A DNA stretch of 64,000 bases from Lycorma delicatula (lineage: Eukaryota > Arthropoda > Insecta > Hemiptera > Fulgoridae), in the NCBI RefSeq assembly GCF_047948215.1, contig NC_134456.1, forward strand, positions 68,536,029 through 68,600,028, written 5' to 3'. Made by a program: the position numbers and the translations under genes. Within the stretch, counting starts at the first letter, position 1. The number at the start of each line of letters is the position of its first letter. Below, one piece after another: positions 43,213 through 55,049 of this stretch. Below the pieces are notes generated by a model that ran no database searches, was not told the origin of the DNA, and saw only the letters and a list, made by a program, of their open reading frames with translations.

Positions 43213-46200
43213 TTATTGTAAAAACGGTAAAGATTTCAAAGATTGTAATACTGTATTTTTAAGTACGTAAAATCTAGGAAAGGTTTTCAATTAAAATTTT
43301 TTCAGTAAAATTATAGTTTCTGATATGCCAATAGTGGCCATTTTGAGTTCATCATTTTGTGTATGATTATCATTAACTGATATAATTCCCACATTTAGAG
43401 GCAAATTTGTTTAAAGTCAGGCAAGCATATTGAAAGAAATTACTTTGTATTTTTGCTCAGTATTAATCTTTAAAATAGACGTAATAATTTTCTAGAGCTC
43501 TACTTAATGAATAACGGGAAAAAAATCAAATAATAATATAATGTGTTTTTTTTTTTTAAATACATAACGTTTAAATTAGATGAACTGTCGGACGTTTCGT
43601 AGACAAATTATTTACAGTTTCAGTACACAAGTATTTAGCTACTTTTTAACGCTTTTAGAGGAAGAATATTTATTTTTATAGTGTTTTAATTTATTATGCC
43701 TCAATTCAAAGAAGTGTGTTTTGATTAAAAAAAAAAACTCAATTTCACTAAACTTCTATGTAAAGCAAAAAGGTACAGTTAAGGATAAAATGATGAACAG
43801 AAAATGGTCGTAGCAAGATTTTATTACAATTTAATATCCTAAATTATCTTACCCTAAATTTAAATTTTAAAGAAAGAGAATTTAAATTTGTGATTGAATA
43901 AAATAAGGTATTTAAACCTTCAGTCACATTTTTTATCCCTACATTCGTATGATAGATTGTTTCGGAACATAAATACAATACTTCTGTTCATTTGTTACCA
44001 TCTGCTTAAATTTGTTTTATAGCTACGATACATGTTTAATAAAAAAAAATCAGGCAAAGTTAATTATTCTAGTAATTATTTTCATTATATTTTTGGGTTA
44101 ATATTACCTTCAGTTTTGTGTTAACAGTAATTCTGATCTGAGTAGAAGCCAACTTGAAACCACTTCACACCTCACATTCCTTAAACTTCCAGACATAGAA
44201 TATTTGATTGACTTAATAGTTAACCCTTTTTGACGTATGATTGTAACTCATGTCAATTCGGCAATAATCGTTTGTTGTAAGACACAGTTAATTGAATAAT
44301 TGTAAAATATATTAGTAATCTATTTATAAATACAACACTCATTTTAAAACTTTGCTAATCCAAATTTTTCAGGTAATTTAGATATAAGATTTAAGATTTA
44401 TTACATTATATTTGATTTTATTACAGCCCATCTGTAATCTTCATTTATTATAGAACTTTTCTGAATATATTATTTACAACAAAATTCTCTGTGACTGAGT
44501 GAATTTGTTTTTTACGAAAATACTTTCAATTCTTTTTTCTTCTATTTTCTGATAAAATGTTTCCGATGTTGAATGCGTTACATTAAATTTTAGTCACTTT
44601 AGATAATCTGTTCATTTAGCTAAAAAAAAATTTAATTTTTAACCGGTATTACATGAAAAGAAAATGCCAATATGTTTTATTACCGAAAAAATGGGTTTTT
44701 AATATATTTCATTTATAAACAAATTCATCGGTCGACATATATCAGAAAAATGTAGTACTTACTACTTTTTTATCGAAATAATAATATTTATAATAATAAG
44801 TTTTTTATAGCCTGTACTTTGATTGTACCTTATAATCAGTTGTCATCAAAGATTACATCCAAAAGAATTTTTATGTAGAATTCAAGGATTAATTCCAAAT
44901 TTTATTTTTAATTCCATGTATTAAATATTTTTAAAATACAGACAATTATTATTCAGGTAAGCATACGTTTATCTATTTAAAAAAAAATCATTCCTAATTA
45001 TTTAATAATTAATATTACTTGTTTTCTTTCATTTTTGTGTATTGAATGGGCAAACGTCATCTCCATTTAATCCTCTGATGCCGTACTCTAAGTTTTCATG
45101 CTTATTTATGCCGTTAGGTGTATATCAGATGGTAATTTTGTTGTCCTAATTTAAATTTTTATTATTATTATTTCAGTCGGTTTTATTTCGCCTTTAGCCT
45201 GCGGCAGAGGCACTTTACATCTATGCTGTACTGAGAGAGGAACATTTTTCACTGTGATAATGCGTGTTTTAATTGTTAATCTTTTAATTATTACTTTTAT
45301 TTAATTTTTAAGGTTTAGTGTATTGTCAACTTAAATTGTCTATTATAATGATATTTTATCCGGGCACTAATAGCCACTCTTCGTTGTATACCGAAGAATA
45401 AAAGAAAAAAAGATTAAGCTCTCACAGGAACTTTTCTTCAAAACGTTATTGATTTTGATAACATTATTTTGTCTTCATTGTACGTACAGTACCTTTACAT
45501 CACTCATAAGAAAACATCATCCATTTAAAATATAACTAACCGTATTCCTTAAACTCAGCTTTTCATTGATTCTTTTTTCTTGTTCTTTTTGCATCCACTT
45601 AATCTTCAACATTCTTTTCTATGATCGAACTTTCAAGAACTCTTTCATTCTATCACAATCTTTCATCTTTCTTTTGTAAACTCAAATTTTTTTTTCATAA
45701 AATACCACACTTCAGCCGATCTTTAACCAACATTTTTACCAGATCTATATCCATCTTTCTGTCACTTCCATGAATGCTTCTTTTGATATTAATATTCTCA
45801 TATTTATATCTTTTCATTTCTCCAGTCATATTTTTCCACTATTCCATTTTATACATACTCATCCACCGGGTATAATTTGCCTCTTGCTCGCAAATCCTTT
45901 ACTTTACCTTGCTTCAGTTTTATTCCCATTGACGTCCAAACCAAACACTTTCCCATGCCTTACTAGTTTAAACTATATTATTCTCAAGGTTATTTTGTTT
46001 TTTCCCCATTAAAATTTTGTACTCCATTATAAATTTTACATATATGATTAACCTTTACATCTACTCATGTTTTCTTCGTCAAATTCTTCCCAAGAGAATG
46101 TTATTCACTTTCATTTAATATTTTGATTTTAAGAGCTTGGATAATTGTAAATTTCAATATTATTTCCATTTTTCTTATATTAAAGAATGAACTTTATTAT

Positions 46201-46299
46201 ACATGACACGAAGAATTTAACGAAAAATTTTTTTTTCACAAATTACGATTTTCTAAATTAAAATACACTGTTGTAAGTTATTGATCCTTTTAACTTTTT
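43213..46299. other. AT-rich DNA, pyrimidine-rich part at 45560-46015
   Basis: No gene. At 45560-46015 the plus strand is pyrimidine-rich with many TTTCATTC/TTCAT motifs. The purine-rich complement (AAAGAAAGATGAAAGATTG and similar) looks vaguely like a decayed LINE ORF2 end, but I cannot support a domain. Confidence 0.4.
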
Positions 46300-46464
46300 T
46301 TTCTTTTTTTGTTTAATCTCCGGGACCACCTTTAGGTATTACTTCAGAGGATGAGACGAATGATTTGTAGCGTGTTTGAAAATGCCATACATGACCGGGA
46401 TTCGAACCCGTGGGACCTCCCGATGAAAGACCGAGACGCTACCACTCGCGCCACAGAGGCCGGC
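46300..46464 (-). mobile_element. tRNA-derived SINE, family A (near full length)
   Basis: Minus strand: GGCCGGCCTCTGTGGCGCGA head, TGGTAGCGTCTCGGTC, B box CGGGTTCGAATCCCGG, GCATTTTCAAACACGCTACA, tail CTCTGAAGTAATACCTAAAG ... TCCCGGAGATTAAAC, then an A-rich stretch. Its tail is the closest in the window to the family B tail at 3606-3660. Confidence 0.85.
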
Positions 46465-49289
46465 CTTTTCCTTTCAAATTAGGAAAAGAAAACTTTATCC
46501 ATAATTAAAATATTACATGAAGTATAACCTAAACAAAAATTAACTAATTAATAACAAATCAGTTATATTTAAATGTAATTAAAATCCGTTGAATATTTAA
46601 TTTTTTTTTATGACGAAGGAAAAACTACTGAAAATAAATTTTAAATTATGATTTTACTAAATAAATTCCTTAATCCAGTAACATTATTATATTTATATTG
46701 AAAGAATTCTTGTAAGTTAATATAGTCGACGCTTTTTAATGTTTTATTCATATAATTGATGAGGAAGGTACCTTGATAAAATCAACATCGGCTCCCTTCA
46801 TAAAAATGATCTTGATTTTTCCTAAAGTTTACATAGCAGTCGTTCTTTTAAATTATATTTCTCATTTATCTGTTGAATTTTCCTGAGATACGAAGTTAAA
46901 TAAAATGTTTTATTTTAATTGATTACTGGTTTTATCGACTCGTAAATATAGTAGGTAATATATTTCTTCCAACATAAAAATGTATTATTTTCATTTATAT
47001 TGAGAATTCCATTTATTTAATATTGACAAGCATTTCTTCAACCATACCACCTATCTTTTTTTTTCTTTATTGATTTGCTGTAGATTAAGTAAGAATTTTA
47101 ATTCAGAAAATCAAGATGATATTCATACGTTAATGCGAAATGTCATATTTTACTGGTGATACTAAAAAATCAGGAATATTTTCAGATTTACACCTTAACT
47201 GAATTTTAATCTCAAAGTTATTAATCTAACCTATGCAAAGATAAATCTACCCTGTTTGTCATTACTCTGATCAATAACTACTGAGTCTGATTGATTGACT
47301 GATTCGAACGGTATTTGGAATCTCCGGATAACCATTGCATCATCGTTTGATGTTGCATTAAGGATTAGGCGCGTCATTTTTTTATAGACCAGCAATACTG
47401 TTACTTTCTAGAATGCCAGGACAGAATATGTTTTTAAAGTTTTCTATGCTCTATTTCCTTCAATTCAATTCAACTCGTAATTTCTCTGTCGTTAATTATG
47501 TTAATTTTATTCTCCGTTGTAAATTTTATTTCCAGCTGTCTACGACAATTTTTTTAGTCGTCATAATCTCTTTAAATCTTATAAAATTTTCAAGTAGGAT
47601 CTTTTATATGTTTCAATAATTTTATTCCGTAAAATGTTTATATTAATAGTATTGAACAAAAATTAGAGTAGAAAACATATTGTTTTAATCTTGCGTTAAT
47701 CAAAGGGTTAGAGGAAATTATTTTCTTTTTCTATTTTCTTTTTAAGAGATTTGAAATATATAAATTAAGATATTTAAAAATGTAGAGTTTTTTATCTACA
47801 AAAAACATAGATATTCAAAATTCAAAAGAACAGAGTGAAAAAGATGTTCTATTTCATTTTTGTGTATGATGGTTGGTTGAAAAGTTAAATCAACTTAGAA
47901 TATACCAATTATTTAAAAAAATCACGCCTAAATGGGTTTTTCTGAGCATTTAGTCATGTAAAACTCCCTTAATAATACTCGTAAAATTTCATTATAATAT
48001 TTATTAGAAATTTTATTTTTTACTCGGACCATTTTGGGTGTTAAAAAAAGATAAAAAGTAATTTATGAATACTCATTTTGTTTTTTCAACTTCTGATACT
48101 TATATCTAGACCATCCTTCACCAAGCCACCGTGAGGTCATTCTCGTGAAAAGTTTTATTTCTAATAAATATAATGGCCACAACTACATTACTCCTAAGTT
48201 TAGATCTAACCCTTTTTCTTAAACTATATTTATCCTTTTTAAATCGCGTACGATGAATGCGGACTTCTTGCTCCCTGTAACCAGTTTTCAGATGTTTCAT
48301 AAATTCCTTCATATTCTTAAAATTTATTGATAGCTCCCTGGACAGCCTTCTCATTAAAAAAAATTACAATTTTATATTATTTATTTATTTTATTTTATTT
48401 TTGTTTTTAAGACTAGATATGACTTTGCATATATTTCCACGTTCAAAATGAGAATGTTATGAAATAGGTCTTTACTTCAACAACTACTCTATCTTTTTTT
48501 TATGTTACTGCCATTACAGTCTGAATACAAAATCAATTAACTTCTATTTTTCCAAATAGTATAAATAAAGAGGAAATTATCATCTTTTTATTTATAACAC
48601 GTAACAAAGAAAAAACATCAACTACTCGGTCTTTAAAAGAAACATCTATTTAGAGTAAGTTAATTTTGCCATTTATTATTTTATAATTTAAACAGCCCTT
48701 TGGCGAGTGAAATTTTGTAATATTTTTCAATTTTTTTCATGACAATTTGAAAAATATTTTTCTCTGCGTTTGAACCAAAAAATTCTGTTTTAGAGAAATT
48801 TGAGAGAAGCAATTAATATTATTTATTAAATTTCTTTGGACATAAATTTTATTCGGTTTTGGAGAAAACGATTTTTTTGGAGGGATACCCTTCACATTGC
48901 AAGTGTTTTTCTGGAGTTTATATTATTCACCATTTTTAATATTTCATAATTTTTTGTCGTAAGGAGATTCAGTAACACTTTTGTGTTGCACAATGAAATC
49001 AGTTTTTTTTTTTGGTGGTTGAGAATATATATATATATATATGGATGTAAAAAATATATAGATTTAATTTCATATGTATATACATATGTTTTAATTCTAA
49101 TAATAAACGTGCCAGCTTTAAATTTTATCTTGCCCGTTGTCGTTCCTTTGATAACGAAATCAGGATGGTTTGCCATCATATGTCTGCATATACATTTATA
49201 ATTAAATTGTTTGTCATCCCTTTGTTATCAGAACTTATAATAAAATATTGTTAAGTAACGCATGTATAAATTTGTTTGGCTATCTACGA
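46465..49289. other. AT-rich DNA without a supported gene
   Basis: A minus-strand open stretch (48354-48118, MRRLSRELSINFKNMKEF...) is strongly basic and could be a fragment of something, but I recognise no domain. A TA tract with flanking open frames lies at 49027-49042. Nothing else recognised. Confidence 0.45.
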
Positions 49290-49680
49290 TTAAATTCAAA
49301 GGGAATGACATCTCCGAGTCTGCGGGCGATTTTAGTTTCAGCCTGTTTTAGAATCGAGTTTAGGAGTTTGCCGAACGGTTAACGCAAATTGTGTAAGGGC
49401 GGAGTGGCGATGGAATCAATACAATGTTGATTGCGTGTTGAATAAGTCAGCGTCCAAAGGGGGTTGAAGACGACCCCGCAGAGATTGGATTTGGTTGCAA
49501 TCTCCTTATTCGCTCGCCTCTAATCCACCCTTCATTAAAATAATAACACCCTTAAACTAATAACTCCTGCCTAATTGAATCTCGAAAGTCATGGAGTTGC
49601 ATTTTTATTTATAGCTCGCGTGGGCAATTAATGTCTGCGTAAGACAAAATCATCCCCCGGGACTTTTTTTTCATTTTTTC
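49290..49680. other. Candidate conserved non-coding (regulatory) block
   Basis: About 390 bp of complex, moderately GC sequence between very AT-rich flanks. It has no open frame, no tRNA-like boxes and no match to the other repeats here. The core (about 49565-49655) has homeodomain-type cores in close array (CCTAATTGAATC, GGGCAATTAATGTC), CATAAATA-type sequence and GCGTAAGAC. Such blocks in insect introns and gene deserts are often enhancers of developmental genes. That reading is inference from composition only. Confidence 0.35.
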
Positions 49681-52600
49681 GGCTAGTTGAAAAATTGTTC
49701 TTTATTTCATGTAAATTCGTATGCATTTTTAATTTCTTTAATTAATTTTATATATAAATATATTTTTTTTAGATTTTAATATAAATTTCGATATCAATAA
49801 TAATGTTAACGATTGTGAAGAAGTCTGTTGTCCTAATAAAAAAGTATTTTTAATTTTTTTATTTAGTTATAAAATAATTGTTTTTTTTATTTAAATTTAT
49901 TTTATCTATATGTGAGTTGAAATTAAATTAAATTTTAATAATAAAAGTTAAGTGAACTTAATGATTTGTAAATCAGATATAAATTTTAAATGGCCAATCA
50001 AAACCTTGAGTTGATATGTTTTTTTTTAATTAGAACTGATAAAAAATCACGTTTTGTGTACCAATTAAATTTATACAAAAAAAGTGAATAAATAAATACT
50101 GATAAAAAAGATCATATATTCCAATCGACCAATTTTTCCGATATAGTTGTAGCGTCTTAGAGATTTATTCGGAATGTCCCAAATCGAATTCCTATCACGC
50201 TTTGCTTTTTCTTATACGATGAACGTGTCCAAGCAATGCGTCTAAGAGCAGGCTTACAAGCAAAATATCCATCTAAGAAATTAACCTTTTCGTTTCTGTA
50301 TGAATTTTCATAATAAAATGCTTACAAAAAAATTATAGTTCATATGTTAAAATACTGTCATTATCATCGTGTCAAGTTGTGTTGTTCGTTACTATTCTGG
50401 TGATAATGTTTTGTTTTTAATTACTGGTTCTTTCATTTACAGTTGTATCGAGATTATTTCTTTCACAGAAATGACAAGTTTTAAGGTCATTTAACAGAAA
50501 TCATGTTACTCAAGAACATGAAAAATATCATTACTAAATGTTCTTGTTGATCTAATTTCCCTATAAGAAATCCTGTTTAAGAATCCTCTTAAAATAAGCT
50601 TGTGGAAGTTTAAAGTTAATCCTTAATACGTTTATCAGTATTTAGAGACTGTATCTATTACGGGAATAAGATACGTTGTTAGGACATATTGTATGCACTT
50701 TATTCAATGGTTTAAAATTAATTTATTCTTTTACTGACATCTTTCTTTTTTTTAACAACATATCAACACCTATTAATCAGTCTATGTAAGTAGAATCCTT
50801 CATTGTCGTGAAAAATTTGTTTCAGTCTGACGGACGGGGGCGGAGATAACATTTTTTTAAAAAGTACAACATCGTCTAGATATTGTACGTAACAACTTAA
50901 ATTTGATGAGTTTCAGTTTTTTAACAAATGCAAAAAGCAGTGATTGAAACCCCAAAAATGCTATTCGTTTAAAAAAAAGTAAAACTTAATTTTGTTTCCT
51001 TTAATTTTTAAATGTTCGAGAGTTTTTTTAAAAAAATATATCCACGTCAGATAATAAAGAAAATAAGTTTTCTTAAGAAAAGGTTTGAAATTTCGTACAA
51101 TTTTTCATAAGAAAGTTGAATAAGATCATTCTTTACGTTGAATGGTTTGTTAAAGAACATCCAGAACATGTAAATTATAAAAAATATAATTTATAAAGAA
51201 ATATAGATTCATTAAGGGAATTGACCATCCGTTTTATAAAATGCTATTTTTTTATAAAATTTGTTTCAAATTTCATTCCTGCAATTTTTCATTCTTTGAG
51301 GATCTGGTACGTAGGTTGTAGTATATTTTTAATGTTTTTTATTTTCCTGATTTCATTTCTTTCTTTTTTTTTGTAAAGTATTTTCTGATCGAGTAAGTGT
51401 CAAACAATGCATATTCAGCAGAGAAGGATAAATGTTTCTGTGTTTTAAATAAGACCATTGCAAGAATTTATTCATGGATCAGGCATATTTATTCATTTTC
51501 GATATATCAAGTAACTTAGAAACTTCTGGCCAGTATATATGAAACTGATACTGCAGTCTGTATAATTCTATAAATATAAAAAAATGATGTTATGAAATGT
51601 AGAAAATCTTTGTATAGTTATTTATATGAAGAACAAAAATTTATAAAAAGAAAGTAAATTGATTAACTTGCAAATTAATTTTATTTCAAACCGTAAAAAT
51701 CAATAGGGTTTTCATTTTTACACAAATGATTAATTTCAAAATTTTACCTAAAAAGGTTGTTATTCACAATAGCAGTAACATTTCCATTGGTATATAAAGA
51801 AACAGCCAAAAAACCAACGGTCAGGCTTATTATTGCGGTCATTCAAAGATTTTTTTCATCGAACAGCGGGAAGCATTACTGGATTTAATTCAAAATTCTA
51901 ATATAAAGTACGCTTTCCAGTCGACTCAAAACAAAAATTGTTTCGTTTGTGAACGACTGTAATTACACACCATTATAAAAAAAAGAACCTTTATGTAGAA
52001 AATGTATAGCATTCAGTAAAAAATCTCTAGATTAATGAAAAACGGGAGAACGAATAAAGAAAAAAATAATAAATTACACTCATTTATTGCGTGATTTTCG
52101 TCTAAATAATTTTCATTCGATGTTTATAATACCTGATAGACTTTTTGTGTTTTATGACCAAATTGTTTTTGTAGAACTTTTATATATTTTATGAAAATTC
52201 ACTATTTTATCAATTATAGAACAATAAATGATAAAAGTAAAATGTTATTAATCTTGTAATGTATGGTTGTACATACATTTTAATTAGAAAATAATTACAT
52301 TTCAAATAAATGTTATTGGACACAAATTTGTCATTATATTAGTTTATTTGTTGGTACTATATCATTTCTTTTCTACATAATCTTAAGAATATTTATCTTA
52401 TATTCCGAAATATTATAGTTTTTTTCTCTTTTATGGTAAATAGATGATTAATTATATTTACACTAATTTTTTACATTCTACGTTTACAGTTAATATTATT
52501 GTAGTTACCCTACAAAACAATAAGTTTTGAAAAATAATGATAAAAAATTTATTACTGGTATCATTTCCTTTCATTTTGTAACTTAGAATTATATTTGAGA

Positions 52601-53952
52601 TTTTCCGCATTATTTAAGTGTTTGTCATATATTATAATCATTACTATATGTAACAAACTTAAAAATAAAGTATACCTCCTCAATTCGACTCGTATGTATT
52701 TTTTGTGTAACTCAAAATTTTAATCATCTCTAAATGCACCGATTTCGATAAACAGCTTTTTTATTTTATGCTGAAATTTTCTTAGAAGATTCAGATCTAT
52801 GTTTTTTTGAGTAAACTGAAGCAAAATATTTACTGAATAGTATTGAACTTTTACACAGTAATAATAATAATAATGAGTCACTATTCTGATATTTAAATTA
52901 ATTTCACCTGAAATTGTAAGAGAATTAGTAGGAAAATTTAAGGGTAAAATTAATACTTATTGCCATTTTCCAGAAAAATTTACCTAATTATTTCCTTACA
53001 TATACTACATTCACTGATGAAGATTTATTTTGTATCACGACTATACAGAATGAAAAATTGTTCAATGCTTGTAATTTTCTCTCTAGAGAAAGCAGTTTTT
53101 TATTTAAAAATTCTTTCACTTAAGTTTCCTTGAGAAGAAACATAGAAAAGAATCTCAAAGAAAGATCCTGCTTATATCACACACCTAATTTATTTTTTAT
53201 ACCTAAACCTTAGTATGTGTGTATGAGTATGTAAAATTTACATGTCATCTTTTAATGTAAAAACTGCAATTCATTGATATAGTGAATAACAGCATTCTTA
53301 AGGATAAAATTTCAGCCAATGTTGAAATTTCGTACGAATTCAGAACAAATCGTGTGACCTAGTGCTAACCAGGGAAAAATCCTCAGTAAAAGATGTTTGT
53401 CGTCTGTTGTCTAAAAAATGACGATATTTTTTTGTATTATTGTAACTAAATATGTATATTTCTCTATTAAATAAATGAGGAAGTCTGTAAAGCAAGTAGA
53501 TAAAATTAATACGCAGATAGAATAGATATTACAAATGTATGATAAGTATGTATAATACACTATAATTAAAATCGGGTATAAAAATATACTAGATTTGACA
53601 TTATTGTTAATTAAAAATTAAAACCCTCTTAAGATTTCTACGATTAAAAATTCGAAAACAAATGAGACTTCGGAGAAAAAATATATTTCTTTAAAATTTA
53701 TCTAAAAATATTTATTTTAAAGTAACAAAAAATAACGTTTTGACAGTATTCAAAATCGTATTAGATGTTGGATCTTAATGACTAAAAAACTCCTTTGTAA
53801 ATTTCATTCCTTCCCTTAAATAAACTTATATTCTTCATATTTTCAAGGATCTATTTTAAAAAATAACAATAGTATAAAAAAGGTTGAATTTTGTTCACAT
53901 GTTTCAAACAATACCTTTGAAGAAATTAAATAAATTAAATGAAATAACAATA
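49681..53952. other. AT-rich DNA without a recognisable gene
   Basis: About 4.3 kb with stops in all frames; small patches of balanced composition near 50160-50290 and 50800-50850 carry no recognisable feature. An (AAT)n tract lies at 52859-52875. Confidence 0.55.
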
Positions 53953-54144
53953 TACAGCGTGTCCCATATAAAACGCAACCCATCAATCACTCATTTATGA
54001 AATTTCAAAAGTCAAGCTTACTCCCCTACTCGTTACTGAAATGTTGGACTCGTCCAACATCTGAACATCGCGGTGACGCAGTAGAACACTACCGATAGTA
54101 ACAACAATGCAATCATAACGTTCAGTGTATTGCTAGAGACAAAG

Positions 54145-54875
54145 ATGGTGTTTTCGCTAGATGAACGTGTTTTCATTGTTGAGTAGTACTTCAGTACGAA
54201 ATAAGTGGTTGCAGTGCAAGATTCGTTTCGCCAAAGTACCCAGATAAACCAGCTCGTAACAAAACATCAGTATTAAGGTTAGTTGCAAAATTTGGAGAGA
54301 CTGGTTCTGTTAATAACAAGGAACACAAAAGATCTGCGTCAGTGTTGAATACAGATACAGTCACTGAAATCAAAGACCGATTATTCGCCTCGCCAAATAA
54401 ATCGATCAGACGTTTGTCTGCTGAAATTAATTTGTCTAAATCAACTGTTCATCAGGCGACCAAACTATTACAATTACGACCTTATCGCATTCAAATGGTT
54501 CATCAACTTCTTGAGCCCGACAAAGAAAAACGGCTACAATATTGTCAACGGTTCCGTCGATTTCTGGGTGAGGGAATTAATGTTATTGATTCGTTTTTTT
54601 TCACAGATGAAGCACGGTTTCATTTGTTATCGGTTGAGGCTTGTGGCCACTAACCTCTCCAGATTTGACTGCGGCGGATTTTTTTCTATGGGGTTACCTC
54701 AAAGAAAAAGCCTACAGCAACAAACCACGAACACTTGAACAATTGAAAGTCAATATTGAACAAGCTGTATTAAATATCCAGCCACAAACTTTGAACAAAA
54801 GTTGCAAGAAACGCTGTAAAAAGAATTGAAGCTTGTATTCAAGAAGATGGCGGCCACTTCCAACATTTACTGTAA
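54145..54875 (+). pseudogene. mariner-like transposase remnant
   Basis: A cut-and-paste DDE/D transposase. The probable start is the ATG at 54145 (MVFSLDERVFIVE), broken by a stop after 13 codons and then frameshifts before 54342. An open section follows with a helix-turn-helix (NKSIRRLSAEINLSKSTVHQ, about 54399-54458), LEPDKEKRLQYCQRF, and the first catalytic Asp in FFTDEARFH (about 54600-54625). The centre, which should carry the second catalytic Asp, is deleted near 54620-54645. The C-terminal part resumes in another frame with SPDLTAADFFLWGYLK (third catalytic Asp before FFLWG, about 54656-54703) and the EQAVLNI region. The end (EDGGHFQHLL) is in a third frame, stop at 54873-54875. Non-functional. 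Confidence 0.85.
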
Positions 54876-54887
54876 ATGTAAGGTAAT

Positions 54888-54977
54888 GGATGGTAATAAT
54901 AAAAATTATAATTTAGATGGTAATAATTTTTATTATTACCATCCATGTAAATGTAATAATAAAAATTACATTTACAT
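54888..54977. repeat. Two consecutive perfect hairpins inside the mariner 3' end
   Basis: The first is a 21-bp arm at 54888-54908 (starts GGATGGTAATAATAAAAA) with its exact complement at 54924-54944, spacer 15 nt. The second is ATGTAAATGTAAT (54945-54957) with ATTACATTTACAT (54965-54977), spacer 7 nt. They abut with no gap. They lie between the transposase stop and the right inverted repeat. Confidence 0.95.
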
Positions 54978-55049
54978 TTACACATGCCTTTTTATTATTT
55001 CAATACCTACCAATATAAGGTTGGGTTGCGTTTTATATGGGACATCCTG

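Larger units (their letters stand above)
53955..55049 (+). mobile_element. mariner-like (Tc1/mariner) transposon, internally deleted
   Basis: The 28-bp terminal inverted repeats are CAGCGTGTCCCATATAAAAC and on (53955-53982) and its complement at 55022-55049, with two mismatches near the tip. TA duplications lie outside (53953-53954 and 55050-55051), the canonical Tc1/mariner target. The body holds a transposase remnant with the middle missing. At 1,095 bp it is a few hundred bp shorter than a full element with a ~340-residue transposase. The ends look usable, so it could have been moved by a transposase from elsewhere. Confidence 0.9.

Noticed and set aside
48118..48354. Basic 78-codon open stretch on the minus strand
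   Set aside because: No recognisable domain, no splice or promoter signals I trust, and Lys/Arg richness can follow from AT-rich purine-skewed DNA.
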